DNA from: Xanthobacteraceae bacterium
Lineage (GTDB): Bacteria; Pseudomonadota; Alphaproteobacteria; Rhizobiales; Xanthobacteraceae
Length of the DNA: 64,000 bases
NCBI GenBank assembly: GCA_024508855.1
Contig: JANINJ010000006.1
Location: 164,301-228,300 of the forward strand
Direction of reading: 5' to 3'
Below the pieces are notes generated by a model. It was not told the origin of the DNA. It was given only the letters and a program-made list of their open reading frames with translations, and did no database searches. The position numbers and the translations under genes were made by a program. Shown here one piece after another: positions 1 to 9,934 of this stretch. The stretch's first letter is position 1; each line of letters opens with the position of its first letter.

Positions 1-350
1 AGGGTGCGGCGCTGATGCTTCCAGCTCCGGCCCTCCGCAATCAGCAGGCCCTCGCCGAGCATCGGCCGCAGCACGCGGAAGCCCGCCGGGGTGCGGGTAT
101 AGTTCTCGTAGTTCTCGACCAGTACATGCCGGATCGCTTCCGGCGTATTGAGGATGAAGCTGCTGTGCCCGAAGAAGCGCCCCTTGATGATGTCGTCCTC
201 ATAGGCACGCTGGCCCCAAGTGCCGATCGCGCTCTTGCGGATCGCCGACAAGCGTCCGAGCGCCGTCATGGATTCGGAGGCGCGGGGCGGGAACGGCGGC
301 ACCAGCGGCTCGCGCGAAACCGGCATATCGAGAACTTCGGCAATGCTCAC
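1..350 (-). CDS. Cytochrome P450, N-terminal part (runs off window)
   Basis: This is the first ~116 residues of a haem-thiolate monooxygenase; the rest lies left of base 1. Translating the minus strand from the GTG at 350 gives an N-terminal region ending in WKHQRRTL. That fits the P450 helix-C motif WxxxR, whose Trp and Arg contact a haem propionate. The preceding segment (NTPEAIRHVLVENYENYTR) is also typical of P450 N-termini. An in-frame TGA lies four codons upstream of the GTG, so GTG 350 is the earliest start; ATG at 326 is an alternative. The haem-binding Cys region is outside the window, so subfamily and substrate cannot be judged. Confidence 0.85.
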   Translation of the reverse strand, partial: MSIAEVLDMPVSREPLVPPFPPRASESMTALGRLSAIRKSAIGTWGQRAYEDDIIKGRFFGHSSFILNTPEAIRHVLVENYENYTRTPAGFRVLRPMLGEGLLIAEGRSWKHQRRT

Positions 351-379
351 AATCGGGCCTCACGCTAAGAGAGGATCAG

Positions 380-405
380 ACCGCCCAAATTAATTAAAGG
401 GCGGT
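380..405 (-). terminator. Possible weak terminator hairpin after the hydrolase gene
   Basis: A 7-bp stem (ACCGCCC/GGGCGGT) encloses a 12-base AT-rich loop, between the stop of the hydrolase gene and the start of the P450. No clean T-run follows on the minus strand, so termination is only a possibility. Confidence 0.3.
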
Positions 406-472
406 TCCAGCACCATAACACCAGTAGGGGAAAATCCGGGCACCTTGAAGGCGCGGCCAACCGCCTCATTGC

Positions 473-1843
473 TCAATAGGTCAGTTCGGCAATCGAAACC
501 CGGTTCTGCGAGGCCGGCCACGCGCGTGTGACGATCCGCTCTTCGTTGAACATCGCCACGACCGGACGGCCCAGTTCCGATTTTGCCAACCTGACCGTCG
601 TGACGGAATCGGTCGGCACGCCGGCTTTGACGTCGGTCGGCGTCTTGCCGTCGAGCAGCACGATATCGCGCGGCAGGCCGAAATAGCCGCGCGGACGCGA
701 CATCGTCACGATCGCGCCGCCGCCGCTTTCAGCTGCCGATAGCGGCCGGGCCGCGCGCAGGTTCACGACATCCGACGAGCGTGCGAACGGCGAACGATAG
801 ATATGCGTGGTCGGCGAGCCCGTCGTTGCCAGCACGAATTCGAGATACCAGTCCGGTTGCACCTTCACCGGGCCCCAGAGGCCATCGGCGGCGGTCTTGG
901 TGGCGTGGATCGCGTCACTCATGCGCTCGCCGGTCTCCGGCGAGACCCGGTAGACCTCGACGGAAGCATCCGCGACCGGGCGATTGGTCTGCACGCCGCC
1001 GGGCGTGTCGGTCACCCGGCCGTTCAGCACCACTTCGGTCTCGGGTACGATCGCGATGCGTCCCGGCTCGCGACCGACGATGAACTTGTAGATCTCGCGG
1101 AAGGCGCGCGGCGAGAACGCCGTCTCGCGGTGATCGACCTGGCCGAGCACCAGATTGATCGCGCCTTTCAGTTCCGGACCCTCAAAGGTCACGTTGGTGG
1201 CCTGGCCCGGCTTGCCGACAAAACGGCCATCAGGTTGGGCGTACTTGTCGTAACCGTCGCTGCGTAACGTCAGGAACGCGGTGCCTGCGACGACCTCGTT
1301 CGCGCCCTTGTTCAATTCCTGCAGGAACGGCCCGCGACCGTTGAACTCGCTGCCAAGGTTCTCGTCCCAGGCAAAGACGCCGTGATTGGGGACGCCGCAC
1401 AGCACCGCGTGGCTGACGTCGGCGGCGCCGCCGTTCTTGATGAAGTTACGGATCGCATAGCCGCCGCGGGAATTTCCCACCAGCGCGACGCGAGCCGCGC
1501 CGGTGCCCTGCTTCAGCGCCGCAACCGCCTCGGCGAGTTGCAGACGCTGCTCTTCGGTGGAGGATCGGAGCGGCTGCGGCTTGCTGTCGTCGTTCCGCGC
1601 CAGCGGGTTGAGGAAATCGATCGCGGCCATCCTGTCACGCGGCACGCCGTTCGATTCCATCCGCCACAGCGTCGTCATCCACAACGCGGACTGATCGCCA
1701 TTTCCGTGCACGAACAGGATCGGCGGCAACGCGGCGGGCGCGGCCTGTTGAGCCGGCTGGGCCGCGGCACGGCGGCCGACCCCTCCTGCGACCAGCGGCA
1801 GCACGGCTGCGGCCTGCAAAATTCGTCGCCTTGAAAGGGCCAT
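473..1843 (-). CDS. Tat-exported alpha/beta hydrolase (esterase/lipase-like)
   Basis: This 456-aa protein is probably a periplasmic or secreted serine hydrolase. It opens with a twin-arginine signal (SRRRILQ, then a hydrophobic stretch and AAAQP around residues 26-30), so it should be exported folded. The oxyanion strand ILFVHGNGD lies at about residues 42-50. The nucleophile elbow GNSRG (Ser about 125) matches GxSxG. After about residue 270 there is a C-terminal region with beta-sandwich character (EVVLNGRVTDTPGG), unlike a minimal lipase. The substrate is unknown. It stands alone and is divergent from the MFS gene at 1941. Confidence 0.8.
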   Translation of the reverse strand: MALSRRRILQAAAVLPLVAGGVGRRAAAQPAQQAAPAALPPILFVHGNGDQSALWMTTLWRMESNGVPRDRMAAIDFLNPLARNDDSKPQPLRSSTEEQRLQLAEAVAALKQGTGAARVALVGNSRGGYAIRNFIKNGGAADVSHAVLCGVPNHGVFAWDENLGSEFNGRGPFLQELNKGANEVVAGTAFLTLRSDGYDKYAQPDGRFVGKPGQATNVTFEGPELKGAINLVLGQVDHRETAFSPRAFREIYKFIVGREPGRIAIVPETEVVLNGRVTDTPGGVQTNRPVADASVEVYRVSPETGERMSDAIHATKTAADGLWGPVKVQPDWYLEFVLATTGSPTTHIYRSPFARSSDVVNLRAARPLSAAESGGGAIVTMSRPRGYFGLPRDIVLLDGKTPTDVKAGVPTDSVTTVRLAKSELGRPVVAMFNEERIVTRAWPASQNRVSIAELTY

Positions 1844-1940
1844 TCCTTGCCTCCTGCCGATCTTAGATTCTAAAACGTGACAGGCGACTCATAGCCGTCC
1901 GGCAGTCGAACAGCCAAGACCAATTGCAGGCGTCCCGCGC

Positions 1941-3635
1941 ATGACCGAACCGCCGAAACGCACCGCACTCGCCGCCGACGGCCTCGCTGCCCCGCTGCGG
2001 CATGCGATATTCCGGCGGATCTGGGTGGCGAGCCTGCTCTCCAATCTCGGTCTGATGATCCAGAGCGTCGGCGCGGCCTGGGCGATGACGCAGATGACCT
2101 CGGCCGCCGACAAGGTGGCGCTGGTGCAGACCGCCCTGATGCTGCCGATCATGCTGATCTCGATGCCGGCGGGCGCCATCGCCGACATGTACGACCGCCG
2201 TATCGTATCGCTGATTTCGCTGACCATCGCGCTCACCGGCGCGACCTGCCTGACGCTACTGACGTGGATTGGCGCGATCACGCCGAATATCCTGCTGGCG
2301 TTCTGTTTCATCGTCGGCAGCGGCATGGCGCTGTTCGGCCCGGCCTGGCAGGCCTCGGTCAGCGAGCAGGTTCCGGCCGAAACCCTGCCCTCGGCGGTCG
2401 CCCTGAATGGCATCAGCTACAACATTGCCCGCAGTTTCGGTCCTGCGATCGGCGGCGTCGTGGTCGCGGCGGCGGGCGCCGTGGCTGCCTTCGGCGCCAA
2501 CATGCTGTGCTACATTCCGCTGCTGGTCGTGCTGTTCCTGTGGCGGCGCGTCAGCGAGCCGTCGCGGTTGCCGCGCGAACGGCTGAACCGGGCCATCGTG
2601 TCCGGCATTCGCTATATCACCAACTCGCCCTCGATCCGCGTGGTGCTGACCCGCACGCTGGTGACCGGCTTCGCCGGCGGTTCGGTCTCGGCGCTGATGC
2701 CGCTGGTGGCGCGCGACCTTCTGCACGGCGGCGCACAGACCTACGGCATCATGCTGGGCGCGTTCGGGATGGGCGCGGTGATTGGCGCGCTCAATATCAG
2801 CGAAGTGCGCAAGCGCATGAACGGCGAAGCCGCCATCAGGCTGTGCGCCCTCGTCATGGGTGCCGCCATCGTTGTGGTCGCCGTCAGCAGCGAACCCGTC
2901 ATCACCGCGGCGGCGCTGGTGGTTGCCGGCGCGGTCTGGATGCTGGCGGTTGCGCTGTTCAACATCGGCGTGCAACTGTCCGCACCACGCTGGGTGGCAG
3001 GCCGGTCGCTGGCGGCGTTTCAAGCGTCGATTTCGGGCGGCATCGCCATCGGAAGCTGGAGCTGGGGACACCTTGCGGATTCGATCGGCGTCGAGGGCGC
3101 GCTGGTCGCATCCGGCGTGGCGATGGCGGTTTCGCCCGTGCTCGGGCTGTGGATCCGGATGCCGCCGGTCGGCGAGCGGGACGAGGCGGCTGAATTTCTC
3201 GACGATCCCGAGGTGCAGCTATCGCTGACCGGACGCAGCGGCCCGATCATCGTGGAGATCGAGTATCGCGTCGACCCCAATCGGGCCCGCACCTTCTATC
3301 GGCTGATGCAGATGGTGCAGCTCAGCCGCCAGCGCAACGGCGCTTATGGCTGGTCGATTGCACGCGACATCGCCGACCCGCATCTGTGGATCGAGCGTTA
3401 TCACTGCCCGACATGGCTGGACTATCTGCGCCAGCGCAATCGCGCCACGCAGTCCGAGCGCAAGCTGCATGTCCGGGCGATGAAATTCCATCAGGGTGCG
3501 GAGCCGGTGCGAATCCGCCGCATGCTCGAGCGGCCCCACGGTTCGGTGCGCTGGAAAGAAACGACGCCCGATCGAGCCGCAACCGCGGCCGTCGAGGTGT
3601 TGCCGGTGTCGACGCCGGCAGGAAGCAGTGCCTGA
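1941..3635 (+). CDS. MFS exporter of the EntS/MFS_3 type
   Basis: A 564-aa inner-membrane protein. Residues about 20-410 form a regular series of hydrophobic helices with the MFS signature after TM2 (GAIADMYDRR, a version of G-x-x-x-D-x-x-x-R-R). The last ~130 residues are soluble (PIIVEIEYRVDPNRARTFYRLM onward) and resemble the ferredoxin-like tail found in MFS_3 proteins. That family includes the enterobactin exporter EntS, but the cargo cannot be inferred here. The ATG at 1941 is the first good start. It is transcribed away from the hydrolase and ends just before two small genes on the opposite strand. Confidence 0.82.
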   Translation: MTEPPKRTALAADGLAAPLRHAIFRRIWVASLLSNLGLMIQSVGAAWAMTQMTSAADKVALVQTALMLPIMLISMPAGAIADMYDRRIVSLISLTIALTGATCLTLLTWIGAITPNILLAFCFIVGSGMALFGPAWQASVSEQVPAETLPSAVALNGISYNIARSFGPAIGGVVVAAAGAVAAFGANMLCYIPLLVVLFLWRRVSEPSRLPRERLNRAIVSGIRYITNSPSIRVVLTRTLVTGFAGGSVSALMPLVARDLLHGGAQTYGIMLGAFGMGAVIGALNISEVRKRMNGEAAIRLCALVMGAAIVVVAVSSEPVITAAALVVAGAVWMLAVALFNIGVQLSAPRWVAGRSLAAFQASISGGIAIGSWSWGHLADSIGVEGALVASGVAMAVSPVLGLWIRMPPVGERDEAAEFLDDPEVQLSLTGRSGPIIVEIEYRVDPNRARTFYRLMQMVQLSRQRNGAYGWSIARDIADPHLWIERYHCPTWLDYLRQRNRATQSERKLHVRAMKFHQGAEPVRIRRMLERPHGSVRWKETTPDRAATAAVEVLPVSTPAGSSA

Positions 3636-3656
3636 GGCGTGGTAAAAGTGTGAACT

Positions 3657-3878
3657 TTACATCCCGGTAAAGCCAGCCTTGACGGAATCGATGCTGCCGT
3701 CGCGCTCGCGCAGGTAGGTGAGGCCACAGACTGTCAACCGGTGCGGATCGGTCTCGCCCGCTTCCGACAACGTCTTGAGATACTCGACCAGCTTGACGCG
3801 CGCGTCGTCGCTGACTGCGGCGGTGCGATTGGCAAGCAGATCGTAGGTCAACATGATGCGATCGATAATGACTTGCAT
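3657..3878 (-). CDS. Small hypothetical protein (73 aa)
   Basis: I do not recognise this family. It is a soluble, mostly helical-looking 73-residue protein (MQVIIDRIMLTYDLLAN...) with no signal or membrane segment. It lies 13 bases downstream of another small gene on the same strand (3892-4140), and the two are probably co-transcribed. Codon use resembles the high-GC core. The pair faces the MFS gene tail to tail. Confidence 0.55.
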   Translation of the reverse strand: MQVIIDRIMLTYDLLANRTAAVSDDARVKLVEYLKTLSEAGETDPHRLTVCGLTYLRERDGSIDSVKAGFTGM

Positions 3879-3891
3879 ATACCCTTCTCGT

Positions 3892-4140
3892 TTACGCGCC
3901 GAGCGCCGCTTCGAACTGTGCGATCGCGCGGTTCGCGATGCGAATCTTGTTGCGGCTGCCGCCGTGGAATATCCGGACCACGATCTCCAGCAGCCGTTCG
4001 TTCACGGCAGGGGAATCATCGATCGCGCCGCTTCGCCGCAGATAATTTGCAGCGATGTCATAGGCCTTGCCAACCACATCGACATTCATCACGTCCAAGT
4101 CTCGTTCGACCAACATGGTATTATCCTCCGGCGCTGACAT
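3892..4140 (-). CDS. Small hypothetical protein (82 aa)
   Basis: Not recognised. This is an 82-residue soluble protein with an acidic N-terminus (MSAPEDNTMLVERDLDVMN) and helical C-terminal half. It starts about 60-130 bases from the divergent FUSC gene, so the two may share a regulatory region. It is probably the first gene of a two-gene unit with 3657-3878. Confidence 0.55.
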   Translation of the reverse strand: MSAPEDNTMLVERDLDVMNVDVVGKAYDIAANYLRRSGAIDDSPAVNERLLEIVVRIFHGGSRNKIRIANRAIAQFEAALGA

Positions 4141-4273
4141 AAGTCACGGTGAGGCGGAAAGTTCCGCCGCCGCATAGCGCCCCGGCCTTGCAGATAGGAT
4201 GGCGCAGTCGCTGCCGTTAGGGGTAGAGTTCCACGCTCGGCTCACCCGCGCCAACGAATCGACTTCCATCGGC

Positions 4274-6355
4274 ATGCTCCAGCTCATCCAAAAATTTACC
4301 TGGCGCGACGGCTTGTTCTCGCTGAAATCGTTCGTGGCCGCGATGCTGGCATTGTTCATCGCATTTCGTCTGAACCTGTCGCAGCCGAGCTGGTCGATCA
4401 CCACGGTCTACGTGGTCTCGCAGCCACTGGCCGGAATGGTACTGGCGAAATCGATGTATCGCGTGCTCGGCACCGTGATCGGCGCATTGATGTCGCTGGT
4501 GTTCGTGGCGCTGTTTTCGAATACCCCGGAATTGTTCTGTCTGGCACTGGCGATCTGGATCGGCATCTGCACATCAGTCTCGGTCTACCTGCGCGACGCT
4601 CCGCAGGCCTATGGCGGCGTGCTGGCGGGATATTCGGCGGCGATCATCGGCCTGCCGGCAGCGCTCACGCCCAACCTCGCATTCGATTTTGCAGTCGCCC
4701 GCTGCCTCGAAATCACGCTCGGCATCGCTTGCGGCACGCTGCTGCATCACGTCGTCTTTCCGCGCCGCGCCGGCGACGCCCTGCGCAAGGCGCTGCACGC
4801 CACGCTGCCGAACATGGCGCACTGGGCGGAAGATGCACTGCACGGGCAGCAGGCCGAGGCCAAGGGGCTGGCCGACCGGCAGAAGATCATCGCGTCGGTA
4901 GTGTCGCTCGATGCGCTTCGGGTGTTCGGATCGCTCGATACGCCCGCAATCCGAACGATCGATGACGTGATCCGTCAGTTCGAAGGCAAATTGCTGTCGC
5001 TCTTGGCGATGCTGGTCTCGGCCTACGACCGGCTGGCGCTGTTGCACCGTCACCAACCCGAAACCGCCCGCGAACTGCAACCGCTGGCCGAGCGCACTGC
5101 CGAGCATATCGCGGAATCCGCGAACGCTGCGACGCCGCAGCAATCGCTGGAAGAGACCGGCGGGGAAACTGCGCTGCTCGCCGAGATCGAAGCCCGGTTG
5201 CCGCCGCCGGAGGCGCTGCGCAGCGATCCGAGCACCTTCCTGCCGCGCAGCTTCCTGCTGCGCCTGCGCGACGTGCTGGCGCTTTGGCATGAAGCCGTCT
5301 GGCTTCGTACCCACATCACCGCCGGCATCCATCCGCCCCAGACCGCCGCAGCACCATCGCTGCGGCCCTACCGCGATATCGTGTTCGCGATTCTGGTCGG
5401 AGCGATCTCGCTGCTGACGATCCTGGCCGCCAGTGCATTGTGGATTTTCACCGCCTGGGCAAACGGCCCTACGGCGGTGACCTATGCCGGGATCATTTGC
5501 GCCATCATGGGCGCACGGGACGATCCTTCGGCCGCGGCCGCCAGCTTTCTCAAGATGAGCCTGGTGGGCGCGCTGGTCGGCGGCATCTATCTGCTCGTGG
5601 TGCTACCGCCGCTCTCGACCTTTCCGGCGCTGGTGATCGCACTTGCGCCCTTCTACCTCGCCTGCGGCCTGTTTCTCAGTGCTGCGGTACCCGCGGTAAT
5701 GCCGGTGATTTTCGTCGCCGGCGGCCTGACAAGCATTTCCAACACGATGAGTTACGACTTCAGCGAATTTCTTAACAACTACCTGAGCTATGTCGTCGGC
5801 ATCGGCATCGGCGGGCTCGCATTGCGGCTGCTGCGCCCACTCGGCACCGAGTGGGTGGTGCGGCGCCTGACCCGCGGAATGCTGCGCGATCTCGGGCGGG
5901 CCGCCGGATCGGCGGTACCGGACTCGCGTACCGCATTCGAGAGTCTGATGTTCGACCGCATCAATGCGCTGCTGATGCGCCTCGACCCCATGATCGATAC
6001 TCACCGCGCCGTGATGCAGGGTAGCTTCGCCAGCCTGCGCGTCGGCCTCAACATCCTTGCACTACGGAGAGACCGCAGCGAGTTGCCCCCGGCTGCGGCT
6101 GCCACGGTCGACCGCGCCCTTGCGGCGCTGGCGGAGCATTTCGGGCGCGCCACGAGAAATCGACGCGCGGCATCGCCATTGCCATTACTGGAGACCGCGC
6201 GGGATTCCGTGCTCTCACTCGACGTCAACAGCGTATTCACGAGGACGGCCGAGTCGCTCTATGGTATCGAAACCACGTTGCGGCAGCATCCCGGTTTCTT
6301 CGGGCTCGAAGTGTCCGCGCAACCAACTCCATCGGTCGAACCGGTGATCGCATGA
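4274..6355 (+). CDS. FUSC-family efflux pump (AaeB-like)
   Basis: This is the inner-membrane component of a probable aromatic-acid or hydrophobic-compound efflux system. It has two blocks of about five to six hydrophobic helices (residues ~15-160 and ~370-540) separated by a long soluble region, plus a soluble C-terminus, as in FUSC/AaeB proteins. I chose ATG 4274 because the family-like sequence (LIQKFTWRDGLFSLKSF) begins there. An in-frame ATG at 4199 would add 25 residues of unconvincing sequence. It overlaps the DUF1656 gene by four bases (ATGA) and is followed by an HlyD-type adaptor. This is the layout of aaeX/aaeA/aaeB sets. The transported compound is not known. Confidence 0.85.
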   Translation: MLQLIQKFTWRDGLFSLKSFVAAMLALFIAFRLNLSQPSWSITTVYVVSQPLAGMVLAKSMYRVLGTVIGALMSLVFVALFSNTPELFCLALAIWIGICTSVSVYLRDAPQAYGGVLAGYSAAIIGLPAALTPNLAFDFAVARCLEITLGIACGTLLHHVVFPRRAGDALRKALHATLPNMAHWAEDALHGQQAEAKGLADRQKIIASVVSLDALRVFGSLDTPAIRTIDDVIRQFEGKLLSLLAMLVSAYDRLALLHRHQPETARELQPLAERTAEHIAESANAATPQQSLEETGGETALLAEIEARLPPPEALRSDPSTFLPRSFLLRLRDVLALWHEAVWLRTHITAGIHPPQTAAAPSLRPYRDIVFAILVGAISLLTILAASALWIFTAWANGPTAVTYAGIICAIMGARDDPSAAAASFLKMSLVGALVGGIYLLVVLPPLSTFPALVIALAPFYLACGLFLSAAVPAVMPVIFVAGGLTSISNTMSYDFSEFLNNYLSYVVGIGIGGLALRLLRPLGTEWVVRRLTRGMLRDLGRAAGSAVPDSRTAFESLMFDRINALLMRLDPMIDTHRAVMQGSFASLRVGLNILALRRDRSELPPAAAATVDRALAALAEHFGRATRNRRAASPLPLLETARDSVLSLDVNSVFTRTAESLYGIETTLRQHPGFFGLEVSAQPTPSVEPVIA

Positions 6356-6549
6356 TCAAGGAAATCAATCTGGACGGCATCTACCTGCCCCCGCTGCTGG
6401 GCTATCTCGCGGGGACGGCGGTGCTCTGGTATGTCCTGCGTTATCTGCTCAACAGGCTTGGCGTCTATCGCTTCGTCTGGCATCCGCCTTTATTCAACAC
6501 TGCGCTTTATGTCATGCTGCTCAGTGCTTTCGTCGCAGCGACGCTTTGA
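6352..6549 (+). CDS. DUF1656 small membrane protein (AaeX-like)
   Basis: A 65-aa protein with two hydrophobic segments (about residues 12-30 and 45-63). The N-terminus EINLDGIYLPPLLGYL is characteristic of DUF1656. Such proteins sit between FUSC pumps and their membrane-fusion partners, where they are presumed to be accessory inner-membrane subunits. The start overlaps the stop of the pump gene (ATGA), indicating translational coupling. Confidence 0.88.
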   Translation: MIKEINLDGIYLPPLLGYLAGTAVLWYVLRYLLNRLGVYRFVWHPPLFNTALYVMLLSAFVAATL

Positions 6550-6568
6550 GTCTTGAGATATCGGCCGG

Positions 6569-7468
6569 ATGCAACAAACCAGTTCATGGATTCGTGTTCT
6601 TGTCACCGTCGTCGTGGTGGCGGCAGCAGGCGTGGCCGGCTGGTACTTGTGGCGCACCTATGAGGAAAGCCCATGGACGCGCGACGGACGCGTCCGCGTC
6701 AATGTCGTCATGGTGGCGCCGGACGTCGCCGGCGCCGTGACTGACATGCGCGTGAAAGACAACCAGAGCGTCAAGATCGGCGACACGCTTTTCGTCATTG
6801 ATCCCGCGCGCTACCGACTGGCGCTGGAGCAGGCAGAGGCTGCGCTGGCCGGCGCCAAGAGCGTGCTCGATCAGCGGCAGGAAGAACAGCAGCGCCGCGA
6901 GCGGCTAAGCTCGGCCTCGATCTCGGAAGAGGCACTCAACCAGGCCCGCGCCGCGGCGCTGTCGGCGCAGGCGGCCTACGATCAGGCGGAAGCGGCGCTC
7001 GGTGTCGCCAAGCTCAACCTCGCTCGCACCGACGTGCGCTCGCCGGTCAACGGTCACGTCACCAATCTGCTGGTGCATCGCGGCGACTACGCCACGGCGG
7101 GCCATGCGATGGTGGCGTTGGTGGATAGCGACTCGTTCTACGTCGCGGGCTATTTCGAAGAGACCAAGTTGCGCCACATCAAGATCGGCGATCACGTTTC
7201 GATCCGGCTGATGGCTTACGATGCACCGCTCACCGGTCACGTCGAAAGCGTGGCACGCGCCATCACCGATCGCGACAATGCGCTCGGGAGCGACCTGATC
7301 GCCAACGTCAATCCAACCTTCAGTTGGGTTCGGCTAGCACAACGCATTCCCGTGCGCATCGCGATCGACGATGTGCCGAAGGGCATCACGTTGAGCGCAG
7401 GCATGACGGCCACTGTCGTCGTCACCGACCCGAACGATCCGAACCGCATCAAGCCGCCGGTGCGTTGA
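6569..7468 (+). CDS. HlyD-family periplasmic adaptor (AaeA-like)
   Basis: A 299-aa membrane-fusion protein that should link the FUSC pump to an outer-membrane channel. It has a single N-terminal anchor (residues ~7-26), then the biotinyl/lipoyl-like half-motif (VAPDVAGAVTDMRVKDNQSVKIGD), a helical hairpin rich in Ala/Gln/Glu (about 85-150), the second half-motif (TDVRSPVNGHVTNLLVHRGD) and a beta-barrel. It begins 19 bases after the DUF1656 stop, in the same operon. No outer-membrane TolC-like gene follows. Confidence 0.9.
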   Translation: MQQTSSWIRVLVTVVVVAAAGVAGWYLWRTYEESPWTRDGRVRVNVVMVAPDVAGAVTDMRVKDNQSVKIGDTLFVIDPARYRLALEQAEAALAGAKSVLDQRQEEQQRRERLSSASISEEALNQARAAALSAQAAYDQAEAALGVAKLNLARTDVRSPVNGHVTNLLVHRGDYATAGHAMVALVDSDSFYVAGYFEETKLRHIKIGDHVSIRLMAYDAPLTGHVESVARAITDRDNALGSDLIANVNPTFSWVRLAQRIPVRIAIDDVPKGITLSAGMTATVVVTDPNDPNRIKPPVR

Positions 7469-7672
7469 CGAAATCGTTTTGAATTCCGGTCGACCGCTCC
7501 TTCAACTCGATCGATGACGCACTCGAAATTGGCCGACGATGTGCGACTGCGCATTCCACTCGTCGAATCAAGCTTTGAGAAATTCCAATTTTGAAAGCGA
7601 TACACCGCGTTACCATCGCGCTAAGACCTCATTCGAATTTGGTTCTGCCAATCCGAATGTAGGGGCTGTTAG

Positions 7673-9934
7673 GTGGGGATTACACAACGTTGCAAGGCGT
7701 GGAGCCTTGGCACGACGGGTATCGGATTCGTCTTATTGGCCGCGACTGCGGTCAAAGCGCAGACATCGCTTCCCGCCGTAACGATCGACGCACCGAAACC
7801 GCGACAGCAATCGACCGTCAGGCCTCAGCGCTCGTCGCATGCGGTCCACGCGAACCGGCGCGCGACGCGCCGGGCCGAGCCTGCAGCGCCAACACCAGTC
7901 GCGGCGCGGGCACCAAACCGGAATTCCGTCGTAGGCAATTTGCCCACACCTTATGCCGGCGGTCAGGTCGCAAATGGCGGCCAACTGGGCCTGCTCGGCA
8001 ATCGCAATGTTCTGGATACGCCGTTCAGTCAGACCAGCTATACATCGCAAACTATTAGGGATCAGCAGGCGCGCGTCATCACCGACGTCCTGATCAACAA
8101 CCCATCGGTTCGCACCGTGTGGAGCGACATGAGCTACACATCGGGCCTCTACATTCGCGGCTTCACGTCAAACCCCTGGGATTTCAGCTTCAACGGTCTC
8201 TATGGCGTCGTTCCAGGCCTTGCGTTCAGCACAGACGCCGTGGAGCGCGTGGAGGTTCTGAACGGACCGAGCGCGCTGCTGAACGGCATGCCGCCGTTCG
8301 GCAGTGTCGGCGGTACAATCAATATCGTCCCAAAACGGGCAACGGATGATCCGATCACCCGACTGACCGCGCTCTATGCGTCGAATAGCCAGTTCGGCAC
8401 GCAGTTTGATGTCGGCCGCCGCTACGGCGACAATCACGAATGGGGCGTGCGCATCAACGGCACCTATCGCGATGGCGATACGGGAACGCAACGGCAATCG
8501 CAGAATCTTGGCGACGTTGCACTCGGCCTCGATTATCGTGGCGAACGCGCGCGGTTCTCGCTGGATGTCGGATATCAGGATCAATTCGTCCAGTCGCCGC
8601 TTCGTCCGACCTATCTCGCGCCCGGGATCGCGGTGCCGGCAGCACCAAGCGCCAACGCCAATTACTTTCAGCCATGGACCTATGCCCATACGCAGGATTG
8701 GTACGGCGCGGCGCGCGGCGAATACGATCTTTCGGACGACTGGACCATCTATGGCGCCGTCGGCGGCCGGCAAAATCGCAGCTATCTTCTCAGCGGTTTC
8801 GCCACCATCACCAATGCCAACGGCGACCTGACGGAAGCACCCTACAATTTCCCCGTCTCCCACGACAGCGATTCACAGGAGGTCGGACTTCGCGGACGGT
8901 TCTCGCTGGGAGGCATCCATCACCAGGTCTCGTTAACGGCCAGCCGGATCGACGACTGGTCCGGCAGCCAGTTTCCGGTGGTCGCGACCATCGCGTCCAA
9001 CCTCTACAATCCGACGTTCATTCCGGAACCGACCTACACGAGATTGAATCCGACAGTCACCAGCGCGGTACACTTGGCGACGCTGGGCTTTGCGGACACG
9101 ATGTCGGTGTTGGGCGATCGCCTGCAACTGGTCGTCGGCGGACGCCAGCAGCAAATCGAATCCACCAGCTATAGTTCCGCCACCGGCGCGCAGACGGCGC
9201 ATTACGAGAAGGATGCCTTCACACCGGCGGTAGGCCTCGTCGTCAAGCCGCAGGAGAACATCTCACTCTATGCGAACTATATCGAAGGACTGCAGCAGGG
9301 CACGACGGTCGGCATCGCTTATGCAAATGCCGGCGAGATCCTGGCGCCGTATATTTCGCAGCAGTACGAAACCGGCATCAAGGTGGACTGGGGCAGCGTC
9401 ATCACGACGGCATCTCTGTTCCAGATCACCCAGCCGAGCGGCACGGCCAATGCGACAACCAATATCTATTCCGCGGATGGCCAGCAGCGAAATCGCGGCA
9501 TCGAGCTCAGCGCCACGGGTAAGGTGACGGACACCGTTCGCGTTCTCGGCGGCGTGACGTTGCTCGACGGCCGGCTCACCAGCACCGCCAACGGCATCTA
9601 CGACGGCAACAAGGCGCCTGGTGTGCCCGATGTGCAGATGAACATCGGAGCCGAATGGGACACGCCGTTTCTCCGCGGTCTCACGCTATCGGGACGGGCG
9701 ATCTATACCAGCGGCCAGTATTACGACAATGCCAACCTCCAGCAGCTTCCCGATTGGGTCCGCTTCGACGTCGGCGCGCGTTATACGTTCGACCTGAACG
9801 GCAAGCCGGTGACAATCCGGGCCAACGTCATCAATGTCGGCAACAAGGGATACTGGGCATCAGCAACCCCGAGCTACGGACTGTCGCTGGGTGCCCCGCG
9901 GACCTACCTGCTCTCGACGACGTTCACGTTCTGA
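7673..9934 (+). CDS. TonB-dependent siderophore receptor
   Basis: An outer-membrane ferric-siderophore transporter of 753 residues. It has a GTG start with AGGGG about 7 bases upstream and a signal peptide ending near AVKAQ (~30). A basic, Pro/Ala/Arg-rich linker follows (about 40-85). The plug domain contains SGLYIRGF and VERVEVLNGPSALLNG...GGTINIVPKRA, both typical of siderophore receptors. A long beta-barrel ends in an aromatic residue (TFTF). The ~200 bases upstream are AT-richer than the genes around them and may hold iron-responsive control, but I could not assign a Fur or Irr box. No siderophore biosynthesis gene is nearby. Confidence 0.92.
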   Translation: MGITQRCKAWSLGTTGIGFVLLAATAVKAQTSLPAVTIDAPKPRQQSTVRPQRSSHAVHANRRATRRAEPAAPTPVAARAPNRNSVVGNLPTPYAGGQVANGGQLGLLGNRNVLDTPFSQTSYTSQTIRDQQARVITDVLINNPSVRTVWSDMSYTSGLYIRGFTSNPWDFSFNGLYGVVPGLAFSTDAVERVEVLNGPSALLNGMPPFGSVGGTINIVPKRATDDPITRLTALYASNSQFGTQFDVGRRYGDNHEWGVRINGTYRDGDTGTQRQSQNLGDVALGLDYRGERARFSLDVGYQDQFVQSPLRPTYLAPGIAVPAAPSANANYFQPWTYAHTQDWYGAARGEYDLSDDWTIYGAVGGRQNRSYLLSGFATITNANGDLTEAPYNFPVSHDSDSQEVGLRGRFSLGGIHHQVSLTASRIDDWSGSQFPVVATIASNLYNPTFIPEPTYTRLNPTVTSAVHLATLGFADTMSVLGDRLQLVVGGRQQQIESTSYSSATGAQTAHYEKDAFTPAVGLVVKPQENISLYANYIEGLQQGTTVGIAYANAGEILAPYISQQYETGIKVDWGSVITTASLFQITQPSGTANATTNIYSADGQQRNRGIELSATGKVTDTVRVLGGVTLLDGRLTSTANGIYDGNKAPGVPDVQMNIGAEWDTPFLRGLTLSGRAIYTSGQYYDNANLQQLPDWVRFDVGARYTFDLNGKPVTIRANVINVGNKGYWASATPSYGLSLGAPRTYLLSTTFTF

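Noticed and set aside
7469-7672. Fur or Irr box before the TonB receptor gene
   Set aside because: AT-rich and suggestive, but no palindrome close enough to either consensus could be identified by eye.
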